From the NCBI GenBank assembly GCA_013288005.1, contig JABDCS010000004.1:1-64000 (forward strand): a stretch of 64,000 bases of DNA, given 5' to 3'. The stretch is from Chlamydiota bacterium (GTDB taxonomy: Bacteria; Chlamydiota; Chlamydiia; Chlamydiales; Rhabdochlamydiaceae). The notes beneath the pieces are model-generated. The model was given only the letters and a program-made list of their open reading frames with translations, did no database searches and had not been told where the DNA came from. Positions within the stretch are counted from its first letter, which is position 1; every line of letters starts with the position of its first letter. A program made the position numbers and the translations under genes. Below are positions 55,552 through 64,000 of this stretch, piece by piece.

Positions 55552-56304
55552 ATGCCTCTAGACACCGTCACTAGCGATCGCTCTTCAGAGCCACCTATCT
55601 CTTCCTCTAGTCTTACTCTTTCAGAAGCTGCACAGGCCTATTGGAAAACAGTCGAAGGGATGAAAAAGAGTTTTTTTGAAGTCTTTCACACCGCCGCCGA
55701 TTGGATCACTACTTGTCGGCCAATCGAATCCCTAAGTCGTCTTTCCGCTCATGTAAAACAGCTTAAGAATTTTAGTAGCCTAGCAAAAATTCCTGAAGCC
55801 ATTACCGAGACCGCTGAACAAGCGGGGTCTGCTTGTAAAGAAAAGACAAATAGCAGCTATAGCAAGCTCATCAACAAGATTTGTTGTTTAATTTTGCCAA
55901 CAACTGATGTTTTGGAAACCCTACAACAACGTCTTTTCCCTTTAGCTACTCGAATAGGTGCTGCTGTGGGTGCCGCAGGGTTTGGTGCTTTGATTTATGT
56001 TGGAGCATTTGAATTTAACAAGAATATGCAGCGGTCAGATGCGGCTGGCGCCACATCGCCTTTATCATCTCGAGAAATCACAATCAAAACCCATCAAGCA
56101 AGTTTAAACAGCCTAGGAGCTGTCTCCGATGTTGCTATTGGTGTTTTAGGTCTTGCAGGAGCTGTTACAAGCTTTGCAACGGCTCCGTGGATAATGCTTG
56201 CCCTAAGCACGAACAGTCTTGTTTGTTCTCTAGGCAGTCATTTTCTTCCCCAGCTTTATCCAACTACTTCCCTTACGACAAAGGCAGCAGTTGCGCTAAC
56301 GTGA
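55552..56304 (+). CDS. Putative inclusion membrane protein, Cap1-like, copy 2
   Basis: 250 residues, paralogue of copy 1: S-x-x-x-I-P-E-A then T-x-x-x-A, a LILP-x-x-D/E-V-x-E block before the first hydrophobic segment (IGAAVGAAGFGALIYVGAFEF near 145-165), and VAIGVLGLAGAVTSFATAPW and IMLALSTNSLVCSLGSHF in the second. The same order and cysteine-serine after the last helix are seen in copy 1. No good RBS before ATG 55552. Probably another type III secreted inclusion protein; not proven. Confidence 0.72.
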   Translation: MPLDTVTSDRSSEPPISSSSLTLSEAAQAYWKTVEGMKKSFFEVFHTAADWITTCRPIESLSRLSAHVKQLKNFSSLAKIPEAITETAEQAGSACKEKTNSSYSKLINKICCLILPTTDVLETLQQRLFPLATRIGAAVGAAGFGALIYVGAFEFNKNMQRSDAAGATSPLSSREITIKTHQASLNSLGAVSDVAIGVLGLAGAVTSFATAPWIMLALSTNSLVCSLGSHFLPQLYPTTSLTTKAAVALT

Positions 56305-56390
56305 ACATGAAAAAAACTAATTTTTTCACCATGAAATGGTGAGATGAAGTTTTAATTATTGTTCTTTATTAATTAGATAATTTTCAAATT

Positions 56391-56419
56391 AAACTCCTTT
56401 TTTAAAAGGAGTTTTTTTA
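56391..56419 (+). terminator. Intrinsic terminator after Inc-like copy 2
   Basis: AAACTCCTTTT and AAAAGGAGTTT pair around a short loop, with seven Ts at the end. Confidence 0.9.
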
Positions 56420-56538
56420 TAGTTGGAAAAATCGAATTTTATTTAAATTATTGAAATATAATAACATTTAGTTTTGTAGATTTTTAACGAATAGTATTCA
56501 ATAATAGGAGAGTGGAAATATAACTAGAGCTAAAGATT

Positions 56539-57270
56539 ATGGGGCTTGTTGCAACGCCTTCCAAAAAAGTAAATTCAAGTTACGTCCAGCAACCTAATAA
56601 TATAGTAAATAAAAGTATAAGTTTTTGCTATCAAGCCAAAAATGTGAATACTTTGGTTGCTCCACTCTTAAAAGAAGATCAAATAAATTCTATAGAGCAA
56701 TCGCAGAGCAGCATCCGCGAGTACCTTGAACAGTATTGGGCAGCTTTTAGTCTTAGTGCGTTCTTTAAACAGATTGCTGGGGGTGTGTCCTATCTCTTTT
56801 CATGTGAAAAAATAAATAATAATTCCACGCTATACGCAAAAATTAAAAGCGTGGCTGAAAATGCATTGGATTGTATCAGGTATTTTTCACAGGTACTGCT
56901 TTTAATTCACAAAAAAAAAGTTATTTCCCTCCAGCATCATAGTATCGATTATGCGCCGGCTATTTCATCCGTAAGTGCTTTGGCCACGATCTACAAGTTT
57001 GGGCAGCAACTTTTAAGTAAAGTTGTGAATATGGGAGATCCTTCCGTTAAGCTCTCCTTCTGGAAAATGGGAGATGCTTTATTTAGTCTAAAAAACTTTG
57101 TCCTTGGCTGTTCTCAGCTTATAGTTAAGCCTCTTTCTTCTCGCTGTACTCTTGTTCTCAACTCCTTGGATAGTACCTATCAAATTAGCAAATCCCTAAT
57201 AGGTACGACAGATGATAAGGAAAGTTTAAACAGAGCCGTCGCCGAATGTCACCTGGCCGGGTTAAAATAA
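56539..57270 (+). CDS. Putative inclusion-protein-related hypothetical protein, copy 3
   Basis: 243 residues. Third gene of the cluster. Resembles the others in general layout: an N-terminal polar region, EQYWAAFSLSAFFKQIAGG around 71-88 (compare AYWKTVEGMKKSFFEVF of copy 2), and later ISSVSALATIYKFGQQLLS. Hydrophobic segments are shorter and weaker, so membrane insertion is less sure. The strongest is YFSQVLLLIHKKK near 118. Rich in Ser and Asn; no Sec signal. Preceded by a weak RBS. Most diverged; may be an effector or a decaying paralogue. Confidence 0.6.
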   Translation: MGLVATPSKKVNSSYVQQPNNIVNKSISFCYQAKNVNTLVAPLLKEDQINSIEQSQSSIREYLEQYWAAFSLSAFFKQIAGGVSYLFSCEKINNNSTLYAKIKSVAENALDCIRYFSQVLLLIHKKKVISLQHHSIDYAPAISSVSALATIYKFGQQLLSKVVNMGDPSVKLSFWKMGDALFSLKNFVLGCSQLIVKPLSSRCTLVLNSLDSTYQISKSLIGTTDDKESLNRAVAECHLAGLK

Positions 57271-57366
57271 AATTCCTCTCGCTTGCGATTTACAAATAAG
57301 GGTTATTCTTTTAACTTTTCTGCATCTTTTGCGTCCTAAATCAATTTTTTATTCCAGCGCCATTCA

Positions 57367-57525
57367 ATGTATAAGAAATTTCTTCTTCGCGAGTGGATTG
57401 GCATAGCAATTATTCTGGGGGCTATTCTTACTACTTTCATTGTTACGAAAATTTCAGAAAAAAGAGTTTACAAAATTCTGAAATCAGTAAACGCGGATAC
57501 ACTCCCCTTGCAAGCAAAAAAATGA
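57367..57525 (+). CDS. Small single-pass membrane peptide (52 aa)
   Basis: 52 codons. The N-terminus is basic (YKKFLLREW), then one clear TM segment WIGIAIILGAILTTFIVTKI, then a basic tail ending LPLQAKK. No strong RBS is present. Length, positive flanks and clean hydrophobic segment argue for a real membrane peptide, but it is short and unsupported by homology. Confidence 0.45.
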   Translation: MYKKFLLREWIGIAIILGAILTTFIVTKISEKRVYKILKSVNADTLPLQAKK

Positions 57526-57725
57526 TTGTGCTCAATGAGAGGACGGTCTCATATTCTTGAGAGAAAGTTGGTTTTTTCTAAGCCAAATCCTGAAGAATTT
57601 GCAGGTAGAATTCTTTGCTTTTCTTGGAGAATTTACTAATTTTTAAATTTTCGTTGTGAGAAATTCAAATGGTTTGCTAATCTCACCGCTTTGATCTTCA
57701 CGGAAGGTCAGGCGATAAGAAGAGT

Positions 57726-57746
57726 GTGGCTCCAATCTACAGCCAC
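57726..57746 (+). promoter_or_regulatory. Hairpin in the ribosomal operon leader
   Basis: GTGGCT and AGCCAC pair around a 9-nt loop, about 100 nt upstream of rplC. Might be an operon leader element for autoregulation, or chance. Confidence 0.3.
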
Positions 57747-57848
57747 AAAGACCTTATCTTTAGCATTTCATACAAAATTCATTCTCGCCAGTTCGGCAGT
57801 TTGGAAAAGTAGCAGTGCAGTAGAGTTAATCCGATCGAAAGGTGTTTT

Positions 57849-58508
57849 ATGACTCTAAGACTAATGGGTATAAAAAAAGGGATGGCTCGTCTTTTTGATA
57901 AGGACGGCAATCTTATTGTGTGCACCGTCATTTTCACCGAGCCTAATATTGTTTCACAGATTAAACGCGTGGAAAAAGATGGCTACAATGCAGTTCAATT
58001 GTCAGCTGTTAAAGTTAAGCCGGCAAAAGTGCGGAATGTCACTAAGCCTTTAAAAGGCCATTTTAAAAAAGCTGGAATTGAACCTCGCCGCCATCTGGCG
58101 GAATCTCGAATTGAGAATCCAGAAAAGTTTCAGCTAGGTCAGGAAGTAAGTGTATCTTACTTTACCGACTGTCCATCGGTCGATGTGGCTGGACAATCCA
58201 AGGGTAAGGGGCACCAAGGTGTAATGAAACGTCACAATTTTGCTGGCGGACCTGCAGCTCATGGATCTGGTTTTCATCGCCATGGTGGATCTTGTGGTAT
58301 GCGTTCAACTCCAGGACGATGTTTGCCTGGTCAGAAAAAATCAGGCCATATGGGTGATGAGCGAGTCACGGTGCAAAGCTTGCGCGTTGTGCAGATCGAC
58401 GAAGCCAACAATTTAATCGTTGTTGAAGGAGCTATCCCAGGTTCTCGCGGTGGTCTTGTGTATATCACAAAAGCCGTTAAGAAACAGCAAAAGCAACTGA
58501 AAAAATGA
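57849..58508 (+). CDS. rplC: 50S ribosomal protein L3
   Basis: 219 residues. Assembly-initiating protein of the large subunit. MGIKKGMARLFDKDGNLIVCTV at the start, GQSKGKGHQGVMKRHNFAGG with HGSGFHRHGGSCG and RCLPGQKKSGHMG in the middle, all standard. First gene of the operon here; rpsJ is not upstream, as in other Chlamydiae. RBS GAAAGGTG. Confidence 0.98.
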   Translation: MTLRLMGIKKGMARLFDKDGNLIVCTVIFTEPNIVSQIKRVEKDGYNAVQLSAVKVKPAKVRNVTKPLKGHFKKAGIEPRRHLAESRIENPEKFQLGQEVSVSYFTDCPSVDVAGQSKGKGHQGVMKRHNFAGGPAAHGSGFHRHGGSCGMRSTPGRCLPGQKKSGHMGDERVTVQSLRVVQIDEANNLIVVEGAIPGSRGGLVYITKAVKKQQKQLKK

Positions 58509-58525
58509 TAGTTGAGGAGTGATTC

Positions 58526-59197
58526 GTGGTTACGCTCAAAAAATATGATTTGACCGGAAAGGTTTTAGGCGAGGTCAAGTTGGACGATGAACTTCTCATC
58601 GGCGAAGTGCGCCAGCAATCCATAAAAGATTACCTTGTTGCTTTAAGAGCCAATGCACGTCAGTGGTCGGCCCATACTAAAACGCGACGAGAAGTTAGCC
58701 ATTCTAAACAAAAGCCACATCCTCAAAAAGGGACAGGGCGAGCTCGTCAAGGCTCTTTAGCTTCACCTCAATATAAAGGTGGAGGAAGAGTATTTGGCCC
58801 AAGAGCAAAATTTGACCAACATGTTCGCATTAATAAAAAAGAACGTCGTGGTGCAATTCGACAGTTACTCGTGGAAAAAATCCGTGAAGACAAGCTTCAT
58901 GTGTTGGAATGGGATAGTTCGTTTGATCAGCCCAAGACAAAAACAGTTGCTGCTTTTCTCGAACAAACACAGTTAGCTGGTAAACGCGTGCTGTTTTTAC
59001 GCAGACCTAATGAGGGTTCGGATGAAAAAATGCTAAATAGCAAAGATGCCTTTGCTCTGAGCATAAGAAACATTCCACGAACCGATTTTAGAATGCTTCA
59101 AAATATTAATGGCTACGACCTTGCTATCACACACGAAGTGGTTCTATTTAGCGAGAGTGTTGACGAACTTGTACTGATGTTGAAGGGAGGGGCATAA
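58526..59197 (+). CDS. rplD: 50S ribosomal protein L4
   Basis: 223 residues starting at GTG 58526 after GAGGAGTGA. KPHPQKGTGRARQGS near residue 66 and GGGRVFGPRAKFD are the conserved loop; ALRANARQWSAHTKTRREV precedes. In E. coli L4 represses its own operon; the same could hold here. Separated from rplC by 17 bp. Confidence 0.97.
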   Translation: MVTLKKYDLTGKVLGEVKLDDELLIGEVRQQSIKDYLVALRANARQWSAHTKTRREVSHSKQKPHPQKGTGRARQGSLASPQYKGGGRVFGPRAKFDQHVRINKKERRGAIRQLLVEKIREDKLHVLEWDSSFDQPKTKTVAAFLEQTQLAGKRVLFLRRPNEGSDEKMLNSKDAFALSIRNIPRTDFRMLQNINGYDLAITHEVVLFSESVDELVLMLKGGA

Positions 59198-59198
59198 T

Positions 59199-59537
59199 AT
59201 GTTGAAAAAAACTCCTTATGACATTATAAAAAATCGTCGCGTAACTGAAAAGGCGCGTGTTTTCGAACAATTGCAATTTAATAGTAGCAATTCTTGCGTT
59301 AAGAAATGCGAGTCTCCAAAAGCTGTTTTCGTTGTCGACAATAAAGCCAATAAGATTGAAATTGCTCGTGCTGTTGAAGAAATTTATGCCGACAAAAATA
59401 TTAAAGTTGTCGGAGTGAATACAATCAATGTTAAGGCGAGAATGCGCTTGGTTCGCGGCCGAATGGGGAGAGTGGCAGGATTTAAAAAAGCTATTGTTAC
59501 CTTCCGCCCCGGTGACAGTATCGAAGAAAAAGCGTAA
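59199..59537 (+). CDS. rplW: 50S ribosomal protein L23
   Basis: 112 residues. NRRVTEKARVFEQLQF near the start and FVVDNKANKIEIARAVEEIY in the core, ending KKAIVTFRPGDSIE. It lies at the exit of the peptide tunnel and binds trigger factor and SRP. It follows rplD by one base, so translation is coupled. Confidence 0.97.
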   Translation: MLKKTPYDIIKNRRVTEKARVFEQLQFNSSNSCVKKCESPKAVFVVDNKANKIEIARAVEEIYADKNIKVVGVNTINVKARMRLVRGRMGRVAGFKKAIVTFRPGDSIEEKA

Positions 59538-59557
59538 TGGGGGAGCTGTAGCGACTT

Positions 59558-60400
59558 ATGTTAAAAAAATTCCGTCCTATAACACCGGGACAACGAGAGC
59601 TAATTCTTTCCACTAACGATGAGCTAACTCGTGTAGGGGCTTCGAAAAGAGCTACTGTAAAGCCCGAAAAATCTTTGCTCGTAAAAAAACGTCGCACAAA
59701 TGGTCGTAATCATCACGGTCACGTAACATGTCGCCACAGAGGCGGTGCCCATAAGCGATTTTATCGTCTTATAGATTTTAGACGAGACAAGGATAAAATT
59801 GTTGCGAAGGTAGCCTCGATTGAATACGACCCAAACCGTACAGCCCATATTGCATTGCTAAATTATGCTGACGGAGAAAAACGTTACATAATAGCACCTC
59901 AAGGTTTGAAGGCAGGCGACACTGTGCAATCAGGACGTGAAGCACCATTTCATGTCGGATGCACAATGCCCATGAGATTTATGCCGCTTGGTTCTGTTAT
60001 TCACAACATCGAGCTACAACCAGGCCGCGGCGCAAAATTAGTACGCTCTGCAGGGCTTTCAGCACAACTTATGGCGCGAAGTGGTGGTTACATCACTCTT
60101 AAGATGCCATCGGGTGAAGTGCGGATGGTCAATGAGGATTGCAAAGCCACATTTGGCGCTGTCTCCAATGCCGAACGCAACTTGCGGGTAGAAGGTAAAG
60201 CTGGAAGAATGCGTTGGAAAGGATTTCGACCTACAGTTCGCGGTACTGCAATGAACCCGGTTGACCATCCACATGGTGGAGGCGAAGGAAAACATAATGG
60301 TTATCTGCCTCAAACACCATGGGCTATGTTTACAAAAGGGTACCGCACCCGCTGTAAGAAAAAGACAACGAAGTGGATCATTAAGGATCGGAGAAAATAG
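59558..60400 (+). CDS. rplB: 50S ribosomal protein L2
   Basis: 280 residues. Close to the peptidyl transferase centre. [20 protein letters not shown]-type segment at 45-65, [19 protein letters not shown] near 150, and the near-invariant [20 protein letters not shown]-type segment near 228-247, including the essential histidine of the family. Full length. Confidence 0.98.
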   Translation: MLKKFRPITPGQRELILSTNDELTRVGASKRATVKPEKSLLVKKRRTNGRNHHGHVTCRHRGGAHKRFYRLIDFRRDKDKIVAKVASIEYDPNRTAHIALLNYADGEKRYIIAPQGLKAGDTVQSGREAPFHVGCTMPMRFMPLGSVIHNIELQPGRGAKLVRSAGLSAQLMARSGGYITLKMPSGEVRMVNEDCKATFGAVSNAERNLRVEGKAGRMRWKGFRPTVRGTAMNPVDHPHGGGEGKHNGYLPQTPWAMFTKGYRTRCKKKTTKWIIKDRRK

Positions 60401-60408
60401 GGTTACTC

Positions 60409-60705
60409 ATGGCTAGATCATTAAAAAAAGGTCCTTTTGTCGATTACTTTCTCCAAGAGAAAATAGACAAGATGAACAAAGCTGGCACTAAGAAAGCAAT
60501 AAAGACCTATTCTAGAAGGTCAATGATCCTTCCTGAAATGGTAGGATTTACTTTTGAAGTTCACAACGGCCGTAAGTTCATAAGTGTTTTTGTTTCCGAA
60601 AATATGGTAGGCCATCGTTTGGGTGAATTTTCTCCAACGCGAGTATTTAAGGGTCACGGATCCAAAAAGATTGCTGAGTCTGGACAATCGAAACCTGGTG
60701 GATGA
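60409..60705 (+). CDS. rpsS: 30S ribosomal protein S19
   Basis: 98 residues, a few longer than usual at the C-terminus. [18 protein letters not shown] start, [20 protein letters not shown] and [16 protein letters not shown] are typical. Binds the head of the small subunit near S13. Confidence 0.97.
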   Translation: MARSLKKGPFVDYFLQEKIDKMNKAGTKKAIKTYSRRSMILPEMVGFTFEVHNGRKFISVFVSENMVGHRLGEFSPTRVFKGHGSKKIAESGQSKPGG

Positions 60706-60717
60706 GGAATATAAACC

Positions 60718-61053
60718 ATGCAAGAAGCAAGAGCTCTCACAAAAAATATTAGAATTCCACCGCGTAAGGCACGTCTCGCAGCAGATCTTATACGTAATCT
60801 CCCTGTGGAAGAAGCCGCTGTATTGTTAGGATTTTCTCAGCTTAAAGCAGGAAAACTTCTTCAAAAGACGTTAAATAGCGCTGTAGCAAATGCGGAAACG
60901 CAGTTAAATATCCAGCGCAGAGATCTCGTGGTTAAAGAAGTTAGAGTAGATGCGGGATCAGTGTTAAAACGTGCGAAATCGAAAAACAAAGGTGGTCGAG
61001 TGCCTGTAATGAAGCGTACTAGCCATTTTACAGTAGTCGTCGCTGCACAATAG
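60718..61053 (+). CDS. rplV: 50S ribosomal protein L22
   Basis: 111 residues. RIPPRKARLAADLIRNLPVE at the start, LLQKTLNSAVANAE, and a beta-hairpin part VKEVRVDAGSVLKRAKSKNK with MKRTSHFTVVV at the end. The hairpin lines the exit tunnel, where macrolide resistance changes arise in other bacteria. Confidence 0.97.
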   Translation: MQEARALTKNIRIPPRKARLAADLIRNLPVEEAAVLLGFSQLKAGKLLQKTLNSAVANAETQLNIQRRDLVVKEVRVDAGSVLKRAKSKNKGGRVPVMKRTSHFTVVVAAQ

Positions 61054-61068
61054 ATCAGGAAGGCTGAA

Positions 61069-61719
61069 ATGGGACAGAAAACATCACCAGTTGGTTTTAG
61101 ACTGGTACGTAATAAAAGATGGAGATCAGTCTGGTTTGCTAATAAGCAAGAATTTGGAAATCTCCTGGGCGAAGATCATCTGATACGTGAATTTCTCATG
61201 GGCAAATCTTGTTGCTCGGGAGCTTCTCAACTCGTCATTAAGCGAATGAGCGGTAAAGTGGAAGTGACTATTCACACTGCCCGGCCTGGTATGGTTATTG
61301 GGAAAAAAGGCGCAGAGATTGATATCTTGAAAAATGAACTTTCAAAGCTCACCGGAAAAGAGATTTGGATTGAAGTAGAAGAGATTAAACGTCCAGATTT
61401 AGATGCAAAATTAGTAGCTGATGCGATTGCTAAACAGCTCGAAAGAAGAGTGCCATTCCGTCGTATTCTTAAGAAAGCTATGCAATCCACTATGGATGCT
61501 GGTGCGGCTGGAATTAAAGTTCAAATTTCTGGAAGGGTCGGTGGAGCAGAGATCGCGCGTACCGAATGGTATAAAGAAGGACGCATTCCTCTTCATACAT
61601 TACGAGCTGATATTGACTACGCACATGGACGAGCAGAAACCACATATGGATCGATTGGCGTTAAAGTGTGGATCAATAAAGGCGAAGATCACGCGACGAA
61701 AGCTGTGGTAGGAGGATAG
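61069..61719 (+). CDS. rpsC: 30S ribosomal protein S3
   Basis: 216 residues. [20 protein letters not shown] start, KH domain with [18 protein letters not shown], and [20 protein letters not shown] plus [19 protein letters not shown] in the C-terminal half. Helps form the mRNA entry of the small subunit. Confidence 0.98.
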   Translation: MGQKTSPVGFRLVRNKRWRSVWFANKQEFGNLLGEDHLIREFLMGKSCCSGASQLVIKRMSGKVEVTIHTARPGMVIGKKGAEIDILKNELSKLTGKEIWIEVEEIKRPDLDAKLVADAIAKQLERRVPFRRILKKAMQSTMDAGAAGIKVQISGRVGGAEIARTEWYKEGRIPLHTLRADIDYAHGRAETTYGSIGVKVWINKGEDHATKAVVGG

Positions 61720-61723
61720 GTTT

Positions 61724-62143
61724 ATGGCTTTATTGCCTAAGCGCACAAAATATAGAAAAATGCAAAAAGGCCAACACGCTGGCCTAAGTAGAGCAGCCAA
61801 TTTTGTCGATTTTGGTGAGTTTGGCATGCAAGTGTTGGAACGGGGAAGAATTACGAATCATCAAATTGAAGCGTGTCGTGTTGCAATAAATCGCTATTTC
61901 AATCGAAGAGGAAAAGTGTGGATACGCATTTTCCCAGATAAATCCGTTTCAAAAAAACCGGCTGAAACTCGAATGGGTAAAGGGAAAGGAAATCCCGATC
62001 ATTGGGTAGCTGTAGTAAGACCTGGTCGCGTTTTATTTGAAGTCGGCGGCGTCTCTAGAGATTTGGCACAAAATGCATTGCGTAGAGCAGCGGCAAAACT
62101 AGGCTTGAAGACGCGCTTTGTTGAAAGAGTGGAACAAGTATAG
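61724..62143 (+). CDS. rplP: 50S ribosomal protein L16
   Basis: 139 residues. [18 protein letters not shown] start, [18 protein letters not shown], and [13 protein letters not shown] near 105. Organises the A site region of the large subunit. Confidence 0.98.
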   Translation: MALLPKRTKYRKMQKGQHAGLSRAANFVDFGEFGMQVLERGRITNHQIEACRVAINRYFNRRGKVWIRIFPDKSVSKKPAETRMGKGKGNPDHWVAVVRPGRVLFEVGGVSRDLAQNALRRAAAKLGLKTRFVERVEQV

Positions 62144-62150
62144 GGCCTTT

Positions 62151-62357
62151 ATGAAAAATCAAGAAGCTTTGAAAGACAAAAGCGTGGAAGAATTAAAATC
62201 ACTTTATTCTGAAATTAATAAAGAGATTTTTCAATTGAAAAATGATTTGGCCGTATCGCGCAAGCTTGATAAGCCTCATCTGCTCAGAATGAAGAAGAAA
62301 GAACGTGCTCGAGCGCTCACGTTTCTTAGACAAAAAAGTGGAACATTATCGCTCTAA
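62151..62357 (+). CDS. rpmC: 50S ribosomal protein L29
   Basis: 68 residues from ATG 62151; an open frame to 62118 lies inside rplP. Sequence runs KSVEELKSLYSEINKEIFQL then RMKKKERARALTFLRQK, the two-helix pattern of L29. Seven bases separate it from the rplP stop. Confidence 0.93.
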   Translation: MKNQEALKDKSVEELKSLYSEINKEIFQLKNDLAVSRKLDKPHLLRMKKKERARALTFLRQKSGTLSL

Positions 62358-62366
62358 TGGAGAGAT

Positions 62367-62624
62367 ATGCAGGAATTAAGCAGAAATAGTCGTAAAGTTC
62401 GAGAGGGAGTAGTCGTCTCGAATAAGATGAAAAAAACTGTCACGGTGCGCGTCGAAAGAACAATGCGACATCCCCATTTTGAGAAGGTGATTAGTCGAGC
62501 GAAAAAATATTACGCCCATACCGAAAATGAGCAAGAAATACCCGTTGGAAAAAAAGTCCGCATTGAGGAAACACGGCCTCTATCCAAGCTGAAGCGTTGG
62601 AGAGTTGTGGAAGTACTTGTGTAA
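62367..62624 (+). CDS. rpsQ: 30S ribosomal protein S17
   Basis: 85 residues. [20 protein letters not shown] start, [17 protein letters not shown], and [20 protein letters not shown] at the end, all normal for S17. Confidence 0.97.
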   Translation: MQELSRNSRKVREGVVVSNKMKKTVTVRVERTMRHPHFEKVISRAKKYYAHTENEQEIPVGKKVRIEETRPLSKLKRWRVVEVLV

Positions 62625-62646
62625 GCGGAAGTAAACGGAGCAAAAA

Positions 62647-63015
62647 ATGATTCAGCAAGAAACAGAATTAGAAGTAGCAGATAACACCGGCGCAAAACGT
62701 GTGTTGTGTTTCAAAGTTTTGAAAGGGTCAAAGAGAAGATACGCCAGGACTGGTGATGTTATCATTTGTTCCGTAAAAGAAGCAGACCCGAAAGGCGCTG
62801 TGAAAAAAGGCGATGTTGTAAAAGCGGTTATCGTACGTACAAAAAGTTATATTCGCCGAAGAGATGGCTCCTTCCTGCGTTTCTACGACAACAGCTGTGT
62901 GATTATCGACGATAAAGATAATCCAAAAGGAACAAGGATTTTTGGACCCGTCGCTCGCGAAGTTCGCGAAAACGGATTTATTAAAATTTCTTCTCTTGCA
63001 CCCGAAGTGATTTAA
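62647..63015 (+). CDS. rplN: 50S ribosomal protein L14
   Basis: 122 residues. [20 protein letters not shown] start, [20 protein letters not shown], and [20 protein letters not shown]; exact family length. Contacts the small subunit in the 70S ribosome. Confidence 0.98.
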   Translation: MIQQETELEVADNTGAKRVLCFKVLKGSKRRYARTGDVIICSVKEADPKGAVKKGDVVKAVIVRTKSYIRRRDGSFLRFYDNSCVIIDDKDNPKGTRIFGPVAREVRENGFIKISSLAPEVI

Positions 63016-63031
63016 ATAGGACGGATTTAGC

Positions 63032-63364
63032 ATGAGTAAGTGGATAAAAAAGGGCGATAATGTCTTAATCATCGCCGGAAATGACAAAGGTAAGACCGGA
63101 ACAGTTATATCCCGCGAAGGCGATCGTGTGATTGTTAAAGGGGTCAATGTTCGTAAAAAACATGCTAAGAGTAGAGACAGAAGTCAGCCCTCGAGCATTT
63201 TAGAAGTAGAGCGTCCTGTTCATATATCCAATACAGCTCTATGCGATGATCAGGGAAACAAAATTTACATGAAGAGCAGAACATTGGCGACTGGCGGGAA
63301 AGAGTTGTACTACTTAAGAGAAGATAATGAAGTTGTTTTTCGCCAACTCAGAAAAGGTTCATAA
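63032..63364 (+). CDS. rplX: 50S ribosomal protein L24
   Basis: 110 residues. KKGDNVLIIAGNDKGKTGTV is the KOW motif at the start; VIVKGVNVRKKHAKSR and EVERPVHISNTAL follow. Early assembly protein of the large subunit. Confidence 0.97.
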   Translation: MSKWIKKGDNVLIIAGNDKGKTGTVISREGDRVIVKGVNVRKKHAKSRDRSQPSSILEVERPVHISNTALCDDQGNKIYMKSRTLATGGKELYYLREDNEVVFRQLRKGS

Positions 63365-63373
63365 CGGTTAGCC

Positions 63374-63940
63374 ATGTCAAGATTACAGAAGAAATTTAAA
63401 GAAGAAATTAAAAATCAACTGAATGACAAATTTCAGTATGAAAACTCTATGTTAATTCCCAAGCTAAATAAAATTATTATCAGCATGGGAATGGCAGAAG
63501 CAACGAAAGACAAAAATGCTATTCAAGACTGTTTGAAAGAGCTCGCTATGCTTTCGGGACAAAAAGCAATTTTAACTAAATCTAAAAAATCCATTGCCAA
63601 TTTTAAGCTGCGTGAAGATCAAACAATTGGCGCCAAAGTGACATTGCGAAAAACACGCATGTATGAATTTTTGGATCGTTTTTGCAATATCGTATCACCA
63701 CGAATTCGCGACTTCCGAGGTTTTTCAAGAAAAGCAGATGGTTTGGGTAACTATTCATTAGGAATTGAGGATCAGCAGATATTTCCTGAGATCAATCTTG
63801 ATGAGGTTAAGAGAACGCAAGGGATGAACATTACATTTGTGACATCTGCCACTAGTGATGAAGAATGTATCGAGTTGCTTCGGTTACTTGGACTGCCTTT
63901 CAAAGAAGAAGAAGTAAATGGTAGGAATACTAATGCATGA
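63374..63940 (+). CDS. rplE: 50S ribosomal protein L5
   Basis: 188 residues. Binds 5S r[63 protein letters not shown] and [20 protein letters not shown] are the family blocks. Its last eight bases overlap the start of rpsH. Confidence 0.98.
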   Translation: MSRLQKKFKEEIKNQLNDKFQYENSMLIPKLNKIIISMGMAEATKDKNAIQDCLKELAMLSGQKAILTKSKKSIANFKLREDQTIGAKVTLRKTRMYEFLDRFCNIVSPRIRDFRGFSRKADGLGNYSLGIEDQQIFPEINLDEVKRTQGMNITFVTSATSDEECIELLRLLGLPFKEEEVNGRNTNA

Positions 63941-64000
63941 TTCAATAGCTGACTTATTGACTAGGATAAGAAACGGTAAACTAGCAAAACACCGCTATGT
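63933..64000 (+). CDS. rpsH: 30S ribosomal protein S8, partial
   Basis: ATG 63933 opens a frame that runs off the window: [16 protein letters not shown], the typical S8 start. It overlaps rplE by 8 bp, and GGTAGGAA serves as ribosome-binding site. Order rplE then rpsH without rpsN is seen in Chlamydiae as I recall. Confidence 0.93.
   Translation, partial: MHDSIADLLTRIRNGKLAKHRY

Larger units (their letters stand above)
57271..57848. other. Intergenic region leading to the ribosomal protein operon
   Basis: 578 bp. It holds a small membrane-peptide ORF at 57367-57525 and a leader with the GTGGCT/AGCCAC hairpin (listed). The rest shows no gene. The ribosomal operon promoter should be in the last 250 bp. 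Confidence 0.5.

Overview
The window is chromosomal DNA of a member of the Chlamydiales, probably an environmental (amoeba-associated) lineage rather than the genus Chlamydia. From what I recall of the C. trachomatis map, many genes sit beside their usual neighbours: a CT538-like gene/tsaE/dnaQ; trxA/trmL/mip/hisS/uhpC/dnaE/CT547/CT548/rsbW/CT550/D,D-carboxypeptidase; lnt/lpxC/fabZ/lpxA/fmt/Inc locus/rplC and on through the ribosomal proteins; euo/recJ/secDF; uppS/cdsA/cmk/plsC; argS/murA; ispF/cysJ; and ksgA/CT355. EUO, the fused SecDF, a UhpC-type sugar-phosphate carrier and Cap1-like inclusion-protein candidates are chlamydial hallmarks. Genes I do not expect in this context in Chlamydia are interspersed: engB, leucine dehydrogenase, an EpmB-like radical SAM enzyme, an orphan ATP-grasp protein, purA, a DoxX-like protein and a phosphodiester glycosidase-like protein.

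Layout. 1-3.6 kb (minus): phosphodiester glycosidase-like protein (cut by the window edge), dnaQ-like exonuclease, engB, tsaE, DUF2709-type protein. 4-16.4 kb: leucine dehydrogenase, argS, epmB-like gene, murA, ATP-grasp gene, ispF, cysJ-like reductase, a tiny lipoprotein, gltX, tail-specific protease. 16.4-24.3 kb: long AT-rich regulatory region, euo with its own promoter and terminator, recJ, secDF. 24.6-28.8 kb (plus): tightly packed purA-uppS-cdsA-cmk-plsC operon. 28.9-35.6 kb: tRNA-Leu(CAG), trxA, a transporter fused to a solute-binding domain, trmL, mip, hisS and an unknown gene. 35.9-45.3 kb: uhpC, dnaE, bamD-like, lptE-like, rsbW-like, an unknown gene, and a D,D-carboxypeptidase. 45.3-48.4 kb (minus): rsmB, surA-like, ksgA. 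48.6-54 kb (plus): doxX-like, lnt, lpxC, fabZ, lpxA, fmt (outer-membrane lipid and lipoprotein synthesis). 54.4-57.5 kb: three Inc-like genes and a small membrane peptide. 57.8 kb to the end: ribosomal protein operon rplC to rpsH (cut by the edge); rpsJ is not at its head.

Most notable observations: (1) hisS carries an in-frame TGA at codon 41, upstream of catalytic motif 1, while the rest of the gene looks intact. (2) A dicarboxylate/amino-acid symporter domain is fused to a periplasmic solute-binding domain, and the symporter's usual substrate motifs are replaced. (3) A family of short, non-coding, MITE-like repeats with ends resembling TTTGATACACTCTCTTA occurs in at least six or seven intergenic regions and sometimes supplies the stop codon of the adjacent gene. 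(4) Three tandem Inc-like genes lie between fmt and the ribosomal operon. All gene identities come from reading motifs and gene order; no database search was run.
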